The position numbers and the translations under genes are program-made. Shown one piece after another: positions 33,040 through 46,900 of a DNA stretch of 64,000 nucleotides. Origin of the DNA: Eutrigla gurnardus (Eukaryota; Chordata; Actinopteri; Perciformes; Triglidae); NCBI GenBank assembly GCA_963514095.1, contig OY741286.1, positions 864,611-928,610 of the forward strand, read 5' to 3'. Below the pieces are notes generated by a model. That model made no database searches. It was not told the DNA's origin and was given only the letters and a program-made list of their open reading frames with translations. Position 1 is the first letter of the stretch. The number at the start of each line of letters is the position of its first letter.

Positions 33040-33105
33040 TAAGTCTTAAATACCCCCACTAGCCGCCTTGGAATGCAGCGATGGGCGCTGAGACTGATGG
33101 CTTAT

Positions 33106-33548
33106 TTATTTATTTTTATTTATTTATTTGTTTATTTCGGGCATGTCCGTTAAATCATCATCACACATCTTGCTCACACAGTAAAAATACACATGGCCGA
33201 AAGGGAAAGCGGGAGAAGCCGAGGCTTATCTAGTCCCGCCCCCATGGGGGAAAAGAAATAAAAATAATAATAAAAAAAATAAAAATAAAAATAAATAGAA
33301 AATAGAAAATTAAAATAAAATAAAATAAAAAATCAACATCATAGTCTTTTCTTGTCTTTTGCATTTTTCGCTTGGCATAACATATTCATCCACTTGTGAC
33401 ATTTGACATACTATGTTACAGCAGTAGGTGGTACAGAGAGCTGAAGTCCAGTGCATACAGATTACGTGTGTGTCCCATGCAATAATCTGTACCGGTCAAG
33501 TGTTGAATATACATACTTCTTCTTAAAGCCACTCAGTGTTGCTGTTTT
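33106..33548 (-). mobile_element. LINE 3' end with TAAA tail
   Basis: In minus orientation it ends in a (TAAA)n-type tail (33106-33145 on + as TTTA repeats). CTTAT duplication at 33101-33105 and 33549-33553; copy 1 has one CTTAT at 1590-1594. It contains a CCCGCCCCCATGGGGG palindrome and an A-rich stretch. Only 3' UTR-like sequence remains. Confidence 0.65.
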
Positions 33549-36264
33549 CTTATGACTACAGTATAGAATAGAGAACGTCAGCAGAGAATGCAAACGCAGA
33601 TGCATTATCTAGACTGCAGGCTACAGAGATTGCACAGAGTACTCTCAAGGACCCAGACCTATGCAAGGTACTGGAGCTGACTCAGTCCGGATGGCCGAGT
33701 CATATCAAGGGTGAGACACTGAAACCATACTTCGCCAGAAAGAATGAACTGTCTGTGGAACAAGGATTTATTCTGTGGGGAATTCGAGTTATCATTCCAC
33801 CAGCACACAGAGAGCGACTACTGCATGATCTACACCAAGGGCACCCTGGAGGGTGCAAGATGAAGGCCTTGGCCAGGAGCTACTTGTGCTGGCCCCAGCT
33901 AGACAGTGAAATAGAACATGCATTACAGCAATGTGATGCATGTCAGAGTGTGAGGAAACTACCAGCAGCAGCACCACTACACTGCTGGCAGTGGCCAACT
34001 AGGGTGTGGCAGAGGATACATATTGACTTTGCAGAAAAGGATCAACACCACTTCTTAGTATTAGTGGACAGTGATTCGAAATGGCTCGAGGTAATTCCAA
34101 TGACAATCACCACAGCCAACAAAACAATTGAGGTGTTGCGGAACATCTTTTCTTCCTACGGTCTCCCTGAAGAGATTGTTTCTGACAACAGTCCTCAATT
34201 TATCTCACAGGAGTACAAGACATTCCTGCGAAGTAACGGCATGAAGCAGATTTTGGTACCAGCCTACCATCCCGTGTCTAATGTTGCTGCAGAGCGAGCA
34301 GTTCAGACAGTGAAACCATCACTCCTGAAACAAGTGCCCGATGAAAAGAAACAAAAGGTCACTATAACAATGCAGCATAGGCTAACCAACTTCCTGATGT
34401 CATACAGGAGTACACCACACAGCTGAACTGTTCCTCAAAGGTCAGATCAGGACCAGGTTCAGCTGTGGAACATTGTTCCTAAAGTAAAAGAGTTCCTGTT
34501 CTTAGAAAAATGTGAAAAAGAGTGCCTGAGACTGAAATGTAAAAGAGCAAGTATGGGTTTAATGGTTTGTATCAGCAGTAATGATTTAGCTATGAGTTGA
34601 TTATTAATTAATGGGAACTTCATACTTTAAGGGAAGGAGTGTACTATATTGATACTATAACTGCCTAGCTGTGCAATGTGATATCATTTGTAGTTAAAGA
34701 CCGCCATCTAGTGGTTACTTAGTTATGCTGCAATGACCGGATGTTGACTGTGTTTTGGTAGTCTGAGAGTTGCAATAAAGGAGTGCAGACATGTACAAGT
34801 TGGTCTCCGTGTTCCTTTAGTGTTATGGATATATTAGCAGTGTCATATTAGTACAAAGTTATTACAGGATGAACAGAACGTGCAGCTGTTTCCACCATAA
34901 AGGATGTCTTTTAGCTTTGTGCACATCTTTGACACACAGTTTGATACATTACCATGGCAGCACCTCAATAAATAATACAATTTGTGTGTGTGTGTGTGAA
35001 ACCGGGTTCAGCTCTTTCTCAACTCCCTGACCCAGGCGTGGCTACACAGAGAGCAGAGGTGACCCTCTTTTATTTTCAGACTGCCCATTAAAAAGTCCTT
35101 CTCTGTCAAGATAAAGTCTGCTGAGCTCAGTTTGGGTGAGTGGCATCGCTTCTGGAGTAGAAACTGTTCAAATATCTAACAAACACTTTAAGTGCTATTT
35201 AATTCAATATGTAAGTATGATATCACAGCTAGAAGCCATCAATAAGAACCATCAAAGCTAGTTTGCTTTGGCAGCACTAGATACTTAAAGTCAAAGGGAG
35301 GGGATGGCAAATACCATTCTGCATGAGCGATGAGTTCATTGAGTTTACTGAGTCCGTACATTTACAAGCAGATGCCCCGATACGGACACAGGAAAGACTA
35401 AATACACAAGAAATGAATGAGATAACCAGACACAGGTGGGCAGACATGAGGGCAGGCTGAAAACTGATCGACCTTATTTGGAGTGTTGATGGAGCAGCTA
35501 CAATGTTAGCATAGCCTTGCACCCCTCAACCAGACTCCATTCAGAAAACAAGCATTTAAAAAGATGTTTGCTTGTTGTCTTGCAGACAGACCTCACAAAC
35601 CACGACTTCAGACTTTTTACAAATTGCCGTCATCATGTAGTTACTTCTGCATCCTTCTTATCTGTTTATTTATTTCAGCCATATAAATCGTAACACAGCT
35701 AAACACAAATGCTTCGGCAAATAAACACAACTGATCCTGCAATAAAACTCATGCGAGAAATGCAAGACAAAATTTTGCTACTCGTATTGGTGTGAATGCA
35801 ACTTTACAGTTCCAAAGACTAAAAGCTAAAGAGTTTCAGCAATGTTTTTTCTTTCACACACCTTCAAGAAGAGTCAGTTGCATAAGTATACTTTCTCCCT
35901 GTGTTTATTCTCATGATTAAACATAATAAAACAAGACATTTGTTGATATTGGCAGAAGATTCCAATGTCCACAGGTCATGAGTTGGAAGTTTAAAAGTGG
36001 GTGGAAGTGCCTTCTGACAATCTGACAGAGGAGCAACGAGAATCCTGAACACATCTGTGGTGAGCCTCATCTTCTTCTTCTCTCTCTGTTTCAGGAGATC
36101 ACAAACAGGCCAACGAGCTGAGGTTCTCGGGTCCATGACTGAATTACAGTAAGATGCTGGAGCTGATGTGTGACTGATTCCCGAGGGATGAATGAAGTGT
36201 ACTTCTGATTCTTTCCAGATCATATCTCATTTTCGGAGCACTAAGACTTAGCGAGGCCTGAGCC

Positions 36265-37675
36265 ATGCATCCAGCTGTGGTAACTACTGTCCTGCTGTTG
36301 GTGGGCATCCTGAACACCGCAACAGCCGATCTCAGCAGTAAGTACCACATCATCAACCAACACATCACCACAACCAAAACCTTGTCATTAACGCATGTGT
36401 TCTCCCACAGCCGATGGACTTAATTGGACGTGTGAGAATATATACAAAGGGGAAGAATGTGGTGACGGATGGATGCGCATTGATGCGGGTCGCTGTATCA
36501 AATACTTCCCAGAGGAAAAGACTTTCGCTGAGGCAAAGGTCAGAAACAGAAAATAAATCTATCTGTTATGATAAAGTCCTGGTGAAGACTAACACTTATA
36601 TCCATTGTGATTTCAGGAACACTGCGAAGGGTTAGCGAGTAAACTGGTCTCAATCCACGGTCTCGTCCAGATGACAGAAGCGCTTTGCACCAGCCTGCGT
36701 GCCAGCAGTGATCGCCAGGATTTTTGGATTGGGACCATAAGATCAGGGGTAAGCAGTGAAACACCTCATTGTGATCAGAGATAAGACAGCCTGGCTGGTG
36801 AGTGAACTGACCGATGGATGAATGTGAGGAAGACCCTGATGGACGATACATAGAGGAGTATGTGGGTCACATGTCACCACTGATTCTCCACTTTGTGTTT
36901 TTCAGGATGACTTTGTAAACATCGATGGATCTGACTTTGACTTCAGCGTATGGTACGAATATCAGCCAGACAACTTTCAAGGAGCAGAGAACTGCGTCGA
37001 GGTGAACCACAAAGGTAAGGAAATATGGAGGTTGTACTTCTAAGAATGGGTGGAAGCAAAACATTTACAATGGAGTTTGAGAAAAATCTGAAAGATGGAA
37101 TAATTCAAACGTGATGCAAAGAACAACGGGTATCACGATGAGCCAGTCATGCTGACAGATTCATTTCTAAGTTGCATGTGCCTGATATGACATGATTGAG
37201 CCCATGGGTGTTGGTGTTGTATGAGGGTAGGACAAGTCCCATCCACTTTGTAAAATCATTACTTTGGATCAGCCCCTTCTATCAAAAGTCAGCGCATCCA
37301 GCGCTATTTTCACTTTCAGTCCCTTGTAAGGGGGTTCCCCGTTTTGAGAACTGAACTGGTCCTCCACATGGATTCCCCTTAAATTGTCCCGGCCACATGT
37401 TTTTCTATTTGTATATGAAAGACGTTGCTCATAGTGACGAACCTACAGGGAATGATTACACAATTCTGCAGCCCCCTCAGGTCTACGCAGCAAACAGCAG
37501 ACACACACAGTTAGAAGGAAGTAAAGCAGATGACAACAGAGTGAATGTTGGACTTACACCAGGTGACCACACGACCAATGGGATGTTTTCTCTTATATGT
37601 TCTCCAGACTGGGGATGGTGGAACGACGACAACTGCGACGACAAGAATAGCTTCATGTGCGCTAAGGTCATGTGA
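36265..37675 (+). CDS. CTL-D: secreted C-type lectin
   Basis: Exons 36265-36337, 36411-36538, 36617-36748, 36906-37014, 37608-37675; 169 intact residues, all splice sites as in CTL-A. Q39E and A87T relative to CTL-A; QPD and WND kept, N29 sequon kept. The leader-exon donor and TTTAAAAG (35990-35997) are present upstream. AATAAA at 37804-37809. It lies between Gypsy copies 2 and 3 and has no transposon in its introns, so it is one of the cleanest copies. Confidence 0.85.
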
Positions 37676-38098
37676 TCGTCGCCAGCTGGTGTTTGGTTTT
37701 CATTCTAAATCGGTGTCGCCATCTACAGACGATCAGCTCTGCTGCAGGTGGACCCATGTGTTTTATGATAACCGCTGCAAACACAAGCTCTTACATTTAC
37801 TGTAATAAACGCTTCAGCATTCATGTTCCTGAGTCCTGTTTTACTTGTTCATGGTTGGTTATATGAGAGTAGAAAGCTGAAACATAATTGTGGCAGTTCT
37901 GCAACACATTTCATGGTGGGAGCATTATCGGTGCAATAATGTCAAAAATGTACTCGAACAAAAGAAAGAAACCTTCTGGTACTGACCAAGTATAGATTAT
38001 AGAAGCTTTAAACTCCAAATTTGTTATCCTGTTGGTCACATACATCTTGACCTGAAACAACACATCCCTCACTTTAGATTGTGGTTTAGCAATGCCAT

Positions 38099-38271
38099 CG
38101 GTGGGCAGGTGGCGGAGTGGTTCGAGCGCATGCCATGTATGCACGTACGATATGCAGCTTACCCTGGTTTGTATCCCGGCCGGAGGTCCTTAGCTGCATT
38201 TCACGCCCCCCTGACTTTCCTATCCGTCCATTGCTAATAAAGGCATCTATGCCTGGAAAAATTGTTAAAAA
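38099..38271 (+). mobile_element. tRNA-derived SINE, copy after CTL-D
   Basis: Same insertion as 30897-31069, carried by duplication: same ends, same flanks, near-identical sequence. Confidence 0.7.
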
Positions 38272-38424
38272 GAAATACCATAAATTTGGCAAAGAAAATG
38301 TAATGTGTACAATATTATTAGAACTCTTTGAGATAAAGCAACACAGAACTATACACATTCATGACGCACCAGCTTCTTTTAATGCTTGAGCCTTTTATTC
38401 TTGCATTTTCTTTGCCAAAAGCAT
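38272..38424 (-). pseudogene. LDL lectin 3' UTR relic
   Basis: Duplicate of 31070-31222, ending at the Gypsy start 38425. Confidence 0.6.
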
Positions 38425-39753
38425 AGAAAATGCTAACATGCATGGTGGTGCATGAAGCTAACGGTGCAGCATGGCCATGTTCATCAGAAATCTCGGCGAG
38501 TACAAGGAAGGTCAAGAAGACTTTGAGTCATACCTCGAGAGGTTTGAGCAATGGATGATCGTAAACGAAGTGGAGGAAGGTAAACAGGCCAACGTTTTCC
38601 TGTCTGTAATAGGTGCAGAAGCCTATGGACTGTTAGGTGGCCTCGCATATGAAGTGCTGAGAGCACAACTATCATCCCATTACAAGCCCAAGCCACTAGT
38701 TATCATGGAAAGGTATAAATTCCAAAAATGGAATCAGCAAGAAAATGAGTCCGTGTCGGATTATGTTGTAGCGTTGAAGCAGCTATCCACACATTGTGAA
38801 TTTGGTCCCCATTTAGACGAAGCACTGAGGGACAGATTTGTTAGTGGATTGAAGGTGGAGGCTACTCAGTGAAAGTGCTTATTGAACAAAATCTGACATT
38901 TTCAAAAGCATTTGAATTGTCTTTATCAATGGAAATAGCATAAAAGAATACGTTGGAGTTCGCCAGCAAAATGAAAGGACCTGCCACGGTGAATAGGATC
39001 GACAAGAAGAGAACAAAGGGTGCGTGGAAAAGCAAGCCAGCCCCAAGTGATAATTCCAGACCACAGAGGACAGAAAATCACCAGCCCTGTTACAGATGTG
39101 GCGGTAGAAATCATACATCACAAGTATGTAGGTACAAAACAGAGACATGCCACAAGTGTTCAAAGGTAGGACACATAGCAAGGATGTGTAAAACTAAACA
39201 GGGACATACACAGTATGTTGCTGAAAGTAGCAGTCTAAATGAGACAGCAGGAAATGGAGATGATGAACTGTTTGGGTCATATCCCTTGAATGCCTTGTAT
39301 CCCACATATATTGTTGGAAATGGAAAAAAGGAAATTACAGTAAATGTCCAATTAGAAGGAACTCCTCTAGAGATGCAGCTTGACACAGGAGCTGCTGTAA
39401 CACTTGTTTCTGAAATTCTGTATGACAAACATCTCTCTCATCTGCCACTGAAAGGAAGTAAAGTGCTCTGTCAGCCTTTTCCGGTGAAAACATTCCCTTG
39501 ATGGGACAAGAGATTGTCAGTACGAAATATGGGAACCAGAGAGGAGATTTACCTCTAGTGATCATGAAGGGTGACAGACCAGCCCTCCTTGGCCATAACT
39601 GGCTCAACAACTTCAAACTAGACTGGACAAGGAGGCTTTGTCCATAATATTTGGCGTGACCAAATTTTCAGAAATACTTGTATGGCCTGAACTGAACTGT
39701 AAGTTTAGTTTAATAACTGACCACAAGCCCCTCCTTGCCACTTTGGGACCTAA

Positions 39754-40869
39754 AGCTGTGTACACACCGGAAGAACTGCCCGACTTGCGTCGGTAAATTC
39801 GGCGTCGGCTACTTAATATGGCCGACTCGAACAACGACATGGGCGGTTCACACCTACGGAATTACAGCCGACGCCATACGTTCCGCGCTTGCGCGAGATG
39901 TAATTTCTCCAAAACAACAGGCGGCGCTAATCTGTATTGTGGGCCAAAAAACACGAAAACAGAAGTAGCCGGTCCTCTCTAGACCACCTTCTTCGATTCC
40001 ACTGGTTATCTGGTATGTTTACCATTTACATTTACATTTAGGTCATTTAGCAGACGCTTTTGTCCAAAGCGACTTACAATAAGTACATTTGTCAAAAGAA
40101 GGAAACAAAGAAACCACGACGTATCATTGCCGATGCAGTAAGAGCTAAAAATAGAACAAGTGTTAGGTCCTCATCTGAGTAAAGTAGTACTTCAAGAGTA
40201 ACAGTGCTACGATCCGAGTTTTTTTTTTTTTTTTTTTTTTTTTTTGCGGGGGGGGGGGGTCGAGGGAGGGTGTTAGTGGGTCATGCTATGTAGAGTCGAG
40301 GTGAAGTCTGAACAGGTGAGTCTTGAGCCTTTTTCGGAAGATGGCAAATGACTCTGCTGTCCTGACATTGGTCGGGAGTTCGTTCCACCACTGAGGCGCC
40401 AGAACAGAGAAGAGTCTGGACTTTGCTGAGCGACATTTGTTTGATTTCAGCGATGGTGGTACCAGCCGGCCAGCTGAAGTAGAGGAGCGGAGTGCTCGCT
40501 TCGGGGCATGAGGTTTGACCAGTGTTTGAAGGTAGGCAGGTGCCGTTCCATTGATGGCCCTGAAGGCCAGTGTCATCGTCTTGAATTGGATGCGTGCTGC
40601 AACAGGGAGCCAGTGGAGGTCACGGAGGAGGGGGGTCACGTGGGATTACCATCGTCACTTCCGGGCTTCACTGATTCGCTAGTCAAGCTGCTAGCCTCCA
40701 CCAATCAGAATGGTAAAAGAATGACCGACTCGAATGGCGGATTACACATTTGAATCGGCTGAAATGAACGCCGACGTGGGCCGATTCGAGCGACCACACC
40801 AAGGAGACTCATGTCACGGACGCCGACTCTCTCAAAGACGCCGATTTTCGGTCCGGTGTGAGCCCGCCT
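39754..40869. mobile_element. Harbinger-like MITE, copy split by a LINE
   Basis: Same element and TAA site as 32551-33039. Length is 1116 bp, because a 620-bp LINE and a 7-bp duplication sit inside; removing them leaves 489 bp as in copy 2. Confidence 0.75.
40026..40645 (-). mobile_element. LINE 3' fragment (L2/Rex1-like) inside the MITE
   Basis: TTACCAT duplication at 40019-40025 and 40646-40652; copy 2 has the single site. The minus-strand ORF 40286-40639 reads LRDLHWLPVAARIQFK and ends WWNELPTNVRTA...KTHLF, a LINE RT C-terminus. The 3' tail is (ATTTAC)-like with a TTAGGTCATTTAGCAGACG-type end seen in fish repeats. A T run and a G run (40219-40259) adjoin. Confidence 0.78.
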
Positions 40870-40935
40870 TAAGTCTTAAATACCCCCACTAGCCGCCTTG
40901 GAATGCAGCGATGGGCGCTGAGACTGATGGCTTAT

Positions 40936-41370
40936 TTATTTATTTTTATTTATTTATTTGTTTATTTCGGGCATGTCCGTTAAATCATCATCACACATCT
41001 TGCTCACACAGTAAAAATACACATGGCCGAAAGGGAAAGCGGGAGAAGCCGAGGCTTATCTAGTCCCGCCCCCATGGGGGAAAAGAAATAAAAATAATAA
41101 TAAAAATAAAAATAAATAGAAAATAGAAAATTAAAATAAAATAAAATAAAAAATCAACATCATAGTCTTTTCTTGTCTTTTGCATTTTTCGCTTGGCATA
41201 ACATATTCATCCACTTCTGACATTTGACATACTATGTTACAGCAGTAGGTGGTACAGAGAGCTGAAGTCCAGTGCATACAGATTACGTGTGTGTCCCATG
41301 CAATAATCTGTACCGGTCAAGTGTTGAATATACATACTTCTTCTTAAAGCCACTCAGTGTTGCTGTTTTT
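40936..41370 (-). mobile_element. LINE 3' end with TAAA tail, second copy
   Basis: Same insertion as 33106-33548 with CTTAT at 40931-40935 and 41371-41375; 435 bp, slightly shorter in the A-rich part. Confidence 0.65.
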
Positions 41371-43972
41371 CTTATGACTACAGTAGAATAGAGAACGTCA
41401 GCAGAGAATGCAAACGCAGATGCATTATCTAGACTGCAGGCTACAGAGATTGCACAGAGTACTCTCAAGGACCCAGACCTATGCAAGGTACTGGAGCTGA
41501 CTCAGTCCGGATGGCCGAGTCATATCAAGGGTGAGACACTGAAACCATACTTCGCCAGAAAGAATGAACTGTCTGTGGAACAAGGATTTATTCTGTGGGG
41601 AATTCGAGTTATCATTCCACCAGCACACAGAGAGCGACTACTGCATGATCTACACCAAGGGCACCCTGGAGGGTGCAAGATGAAGGCCTTGGCCAGGAGC
41701 TACTTGTGCTGGCCCCAGCTAGACAGTGAAATAGAACATGCATTACAGCAATGTGATGCATGTCAGAGTGTGAGGAAACTACCAGCAGCAGCACCACTAC
41801 ACTGCTGGCAGTGGCCAACTAGGGTGTGGCAGAGGATACATATTGACTTTGCAGAAAAGGATCAACACCACTTCTTAGTATTAGTGGACAGTGATTCGAA
41901 ATGGCTCGAGGTAATTCCAATGACAATCACCACAGCCAACAAAACAATTGAGGTGTTGCGGAACATCTTTTCTTCCTACGGTCTCCCTGAAGAGATTGTT
42001 TCTGACAACAGTCCTCAATTTATCTCACAGGAGTACAAGACATTCCTGCGAAGTAACGGCATGAAGCAGATTTTGGTACCAGCCTACCATCCCGTGTCTA
42101 ATGTTGCTGCAGAGCGAGCAGTTCAGACAGTGAAACCATCACTCCTGAAACAAGTGCCCGATGAAAAGAAACAAAAGGTCACTATAACAATGCAGCATAG
42201 GCTAACCAACTTCCTGATGTCATACAGGAGCACACCACACAGCTGAACTGTTCCTCAAAGGTCAGATCAGGACCAGGTTCAACTGTGGAACATTGTTCCT
42301 AAAGTAAAAGAGTTCCTGTTCTTAGAAAAATGTGAAAAAGAGTTCCTGAGACTGAAATGTAAAAGGGCAATTATGGGTTTAATGGTTTGTGTCAGCAGTA
42401 ATGATTTAGCTATGAGTTGATTATTAATTAATGGGAACTTCATACTTTAAGGGAAGGAGTGTACTATATTGATACTATAACTGCCTAGCTGTGCAATGTG
42501 ATATCATTTGTAGTTAAACACCGCCATCTAGTGGTTACTTAGTTATGCTGCAATGACCGGATGTTGACTGTGTTTTGGTAGTCTGAGAGTTGCAATAAAG
42601 GAGTGCAGACATGTACAAGTTGGTCTCCGTGTTCCTTTAGTGTTATGGATATATTAGCAGTGTCATATTAGTACAAAGTTATTACAGGATGAACAGAACG
42701 TGCAGCTGTTTCCACCATAAAGGATGTCTTTTAGCTTTGTGCACATCTTTGACACACAGTTTGATACATTACCATGGCAGCACCTCAATAAATAATACAA
42801 TTTGTATGTGTGTGTGTGAAACCGGGCTCAGCTCTTTCCCAACTCCCTGACCCAGGCGTGGCTACACAGAGAGCAGAGGTGACCCTCTTTTATTTTCAGA
42901 CTGCCCATTAAAAAGTCCTTCTCTGTCAAGATAAAGTCTGCTGAGCTCAGTTTGGGTGAGTGGCATCGCTTCTGGAGTAGAAACTGTTCAAATATCTAAC
43001 AAACACTTTAACTGCTATCTAATTCAATATGTAAGTATGATATTACAGCTAGAAGCCATCAATAAGAACCATCAAAGCTAGTTTGCTTTGGCAGCACTAG
43101 ATACTTAAAGTCAAAGGGAGGGGATGGCAAATACCATTCTGCATGAGCGATGAGTTCATTGAGTTTACTGAGTCCGTACATTTACAATCAGATGCCCCGA
43201 TACGGACACAGGAAAGACTAAATACACAAGAAATGAATGAGATAACCAGACACAGGTGGGCAGACATGAGGGCAGGCTGAAAACTGATCGACCTTATTTG
43301 TAGTGTTGATGGAGCAGCTACAATGTTAGCATAGCCTTGCACCCCTCAACCAGACTCCATTCAGAAAACAAGCATTTAAAAAGATGTTTGCTTGTTGTCT
43401 TGCAGACAGACCCAACAAACCACGACTTCAGACTTTTTACAAATTGCCGTCATCATGTAGTTACTTCTGCATCCTTCTTATCTGTTTATTTATTTCAGCC
43501 ATATAAACGGTAACACAGCTAAACACAAATGCTTCGGCAAATAAACACAACTGATCCTGCATTAAAACTCATGCGTGTAATGCAAGAAAAATTTTTGCTA
43601 CTCGTATTGGTGTGAATGCAACTTTACAGTTACGATGACTAAAAGCTAAAGAGTTTCAGCAATGTTTTTTCTTTCACACACCTTCAAGAAGAGTCAGTTG
43701 CATGAGCATACTTTCTCCCTGTGTTTATTCTCATGATTAAACATAATAAAACAAGACATTTGTTGATATTGGCAGAAGATTCCAATGTCCACAGGTCATG
43801 AGTTGGAAGTTTAAAAGTGGGTGGAAGTGCCTTCTGACAATCTGACAGAGGAGCAACGAGAATCCTGAACACATCTGTGGTGAGCCTCGTCTTCTTCTTC
43901 TCTCTCTGTTTCAGGAGATCAGAAACAGGCCAACGAGCTGAGGTTCTCGGGTCCATGACTGAATTACAGTAA

Positions 43973-46900
43973 TAATAATAATAATAAATTTTATTTTTAA
44001 AAGCGCTTTTCCAAAAGCTCAAAGACACTTTACATACAGTAAATGCAGTTAAGAACACAAGACATTCAATTAAAAGCAGCAAGACAGTATAAAACATAGA
44101 AAGCAATATAGAACACACACAGAAATTATGTATTAAAAGCTGATTTAAAAAGGTGTGTTTTTAACATGGTCTTGAATGTTGGGAGGTGAGTGCAGGTGCG
44201 GATGGGTTTGGGGAGTGAGTTCCAGAGGGAGGGGGCAGTGATGGAGAAGGCTCTGTCCCCCCAGGTTCGGTGCTTGGTCCGTGTGGGTGGTGACAGGATG
44301 TTTCCTTGGGATGAGCGGAGGTCGCGGGAGGGGGTGTGGTGATGGAGCAGGTCTGTGAGGTAGGGGGGGGCCAGGTTATTAAGTGCTTTGTGTGTGAGGA
44401 GGATGATTTTGAACTGTATGCGGTGAGTGATGGGCAGCCAGTGCAGGTCACGGAGGACGGGGGTGATGTGATCTCTGGAGCGGGTGTGGGTGAGCAGGCG
44501 TGCGGCTGAGTTCTGGATGTATTGCAGTTTATTGAGGAGTTTGGATGGTGAACCATAGAGGATGCTGTTGCAATAGTCCAGTCTGGATGTGATGAATGCA
44601 TGGATGAGGGTTTCTGCAGCAGAGAAAGTGAGTGAGGGGCGGAGACGGGCGATGTTCTTGAGGTGGAAGAAGGCGGTCCTGGTGATGTGGTTGATGTGGA
44701 GGTCAAACCTTAGCTTGCTGTCGAAGATGATTCCTAGGTTGCGGGTGTGGGATGAGGGGGACAAAGTGCAGTTATCAAAGGTGAGGGAGAAGTTGTGGTT
44801 GGCTTTAGTGCGGGATGTGGGGTCAATGATGATTATGTCCGATTTGTCACTGTTCAGTTGAAGATAGTTTGTTTGAGTTGCTGAGGGTGGAGTGGGTGTT
44901 GTTGGTGATGGCTTTGGTGGAGATGTACAGTTGGATATCGTCGGCGTAACAGTGAAAATGGAGTCCATGTTGACGGATGATCTGGCCAAGGGGGAGGATG
45001 TAGAGGATGAAGAGGAGGGGACCAAGCACTGACCCCTGGGGGACACCTTGTGACAGGGGAGCGGTGGTGGAGGTGCAGTTGTTGATGCTGATGAACTGTT
45101 GTCGGTTGGTGAGGTAGGAGTGAAACCAGGAGAGTGCTGTGCCAGTGATGTGGAGAGAGGATTCCAGACGGGAGAGCAGGATGGAGTGGTTGATGGTGTC
45201 GAAAGCTGCTGTGAGGTCAAGGAGGATGAGGATGGTGAGGTGTCCGGAGTCTGAGGAGAGGAGGAGGTCGTTGGTGACTTTCAGGAGGGCTGTCTCGGTG
45301 CTGTGTTTTGTGCGGAAACCAGATTGGAATGATTCAAACAGGTTATTGCAGGTGAGGTGGGTTGTGAGTTGTGAGGCGACAGCACGTTCCAGGATTTTTG
45401 ACAGGAAGGGGAGATTGGAGATGGGGCGGAAGTTATTTGGGTTGTCAGGGTCCAGACCGGGTTTTTTGATGATGGGAGTGATGGCAGCCAGTTTGAGGGT
45501 TTGGGGGACAGAACCAGAGCAGAGGGAGGCGTTAATGAAGTCAATGATGAGTGGGGAGATGACAGGGAGGCAGTCCTTGATGAGTTTGGAGGGTATGGGG
45601 TCCAGGTTGCAGGTGGAGGTTTTTATTCCGGTCATGATGGTTGTGAGTTGTGCTGGTGATACTGGAGAGAAGTGGGTCAGGTACTGGATAGTGGTGGGTG
45701 GGGAGGGAGGGAGGGAGGCAGGCGGGGAGATGGGAGGGATCCTGGAGGTGTTGAGGTTACTGTAAATGGTGCTGATTTTTGTTTGGAAGAATGATAGGAA
45801 TGATTGGCACTTTTCAGTAGTAAATGATGAGGAGGTGTTGTCGTGAGGTTTGAGAAGGGAGTTGATGGTGGAGAACAGAGCCTTGGGGTTGTTGGAGCCA
45901 GAGTGGATGAGGTGGGAGTAGTGGGTGGTCCGGGCAGCGTTGAGTGCTTCTTTGTACTGTTGTAGGTGGTCGGTGTAGGCGAGAAGGTGAACTGTTAATC
46001 CGATTTTCTTGCAGAGTCTTTCAAGTTGTCTTTTCCGGGTCTTCATTTGGCGGAGTGTGGGGGTGAACCAGGGGGCAGAGTGAGTGAAGGAAACTGTTTT
46101 TGTTTTAGCGGGGGCAAGCTGATTCAAGCAGGAGGAGAGTGTGCAGTTGTAGTAGTTAACCAGGTCAGTGGGGTCATCAGATGGTGGGCGGGGTGAAGCA
46201 GACAGACAATGGATGAGTGAGGTTGAGAGAGCAGAGGGAGAGATGGATTTAAGATTTCTGAAGGTTATGGTCCGGTTTTGTTTTGTGGTGGGGATGGGGA
46301 TGTCTATGTCCATGGTGATAGCCAGGTGGTCAGAGATATGCAGGTTGTGGCTGGTTAACTGTTGGATGTTGAGATTGGTGGAGCAGACCAAGTCCAGAAT
46401 GTGACCACGGCTGTGTGTTGGGAAGTTGATATGTTGGGTGAAGTTGAGACAATTTAGCAGTTCCAGGAATTCTGTGGCCGGTTTATTGTCTGTGCTGTCA
46501 ATATGTAGATTAAAATCACCTAGGAGGAGAACAGATGGCGAGATGGCAGATAGCTGGGTTAGAAGGTCAGCAAGATCAGAAAGGAAGGAGGGATGTGGTT
46601 TGGGGGGGCGATATATGATGGCTGTGACCAGAGGACAGGGACCAGAGAGTTTGTAGGTGAGGTGTTCAAATGAGGGGGCAGGAGGAATGGAGATGGTGGT
46701 TGTCTTGATGTTGTTTCTGTAGATGGCAGCAATGCCACCTCCCCGGCCCTCTGTGCGGGGTTTGTCCATGTAGGTGTATCCTGTGGGGGTGGCTTGGTTT
46801 AATGAAAAATAGTCCAGGGGTTTTTGCCAGGTTTCAGTGAGACAGAGAAAATCCAGGTTATTGTCTGTTATGTATTCACTGAGGATGAGGCTTTTGTTGT

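Larger units (their letters stand above)
31223..34855 (+). mobile_element. Ty3/Gypsy fragment, copy 2
   Basis: Same element as 179-3434. Gag 31269-31670; zinc knuckles and protease 31714-32298 (intact CX2CX4HX4C pair, LDTGA); RNase H remnant; integrase 33755-34426, uninterrupted, with SDNSPQF where the family has DNGPQF; LTR 34640-34855. RT is absent as in copy 1, and the pol tail (about 547 bp present in copy 1 at about 2496-3042) is deleted at 34464. It is interrupted by a MITE (32551-33039) and a LINE end (33106-33548). Confidence 0.85.
38425..42675 (+). mobile_element. Ty3/Gypsy fragment, copy 3
   Basis: Gag 38471-38872; zinc knuckles and protease 38953-39501; integrase 41575-42246 (SDNSPQF); LTR 42460-42675. 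It shares with copy 2 the MITE, the LINE end, the pol-tail deletion and several residue changes, so copies 2 and 3 are sisters from a recent duplication. It has an extra 620-bp LINE inside its MITE. Confidence 0.85.
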
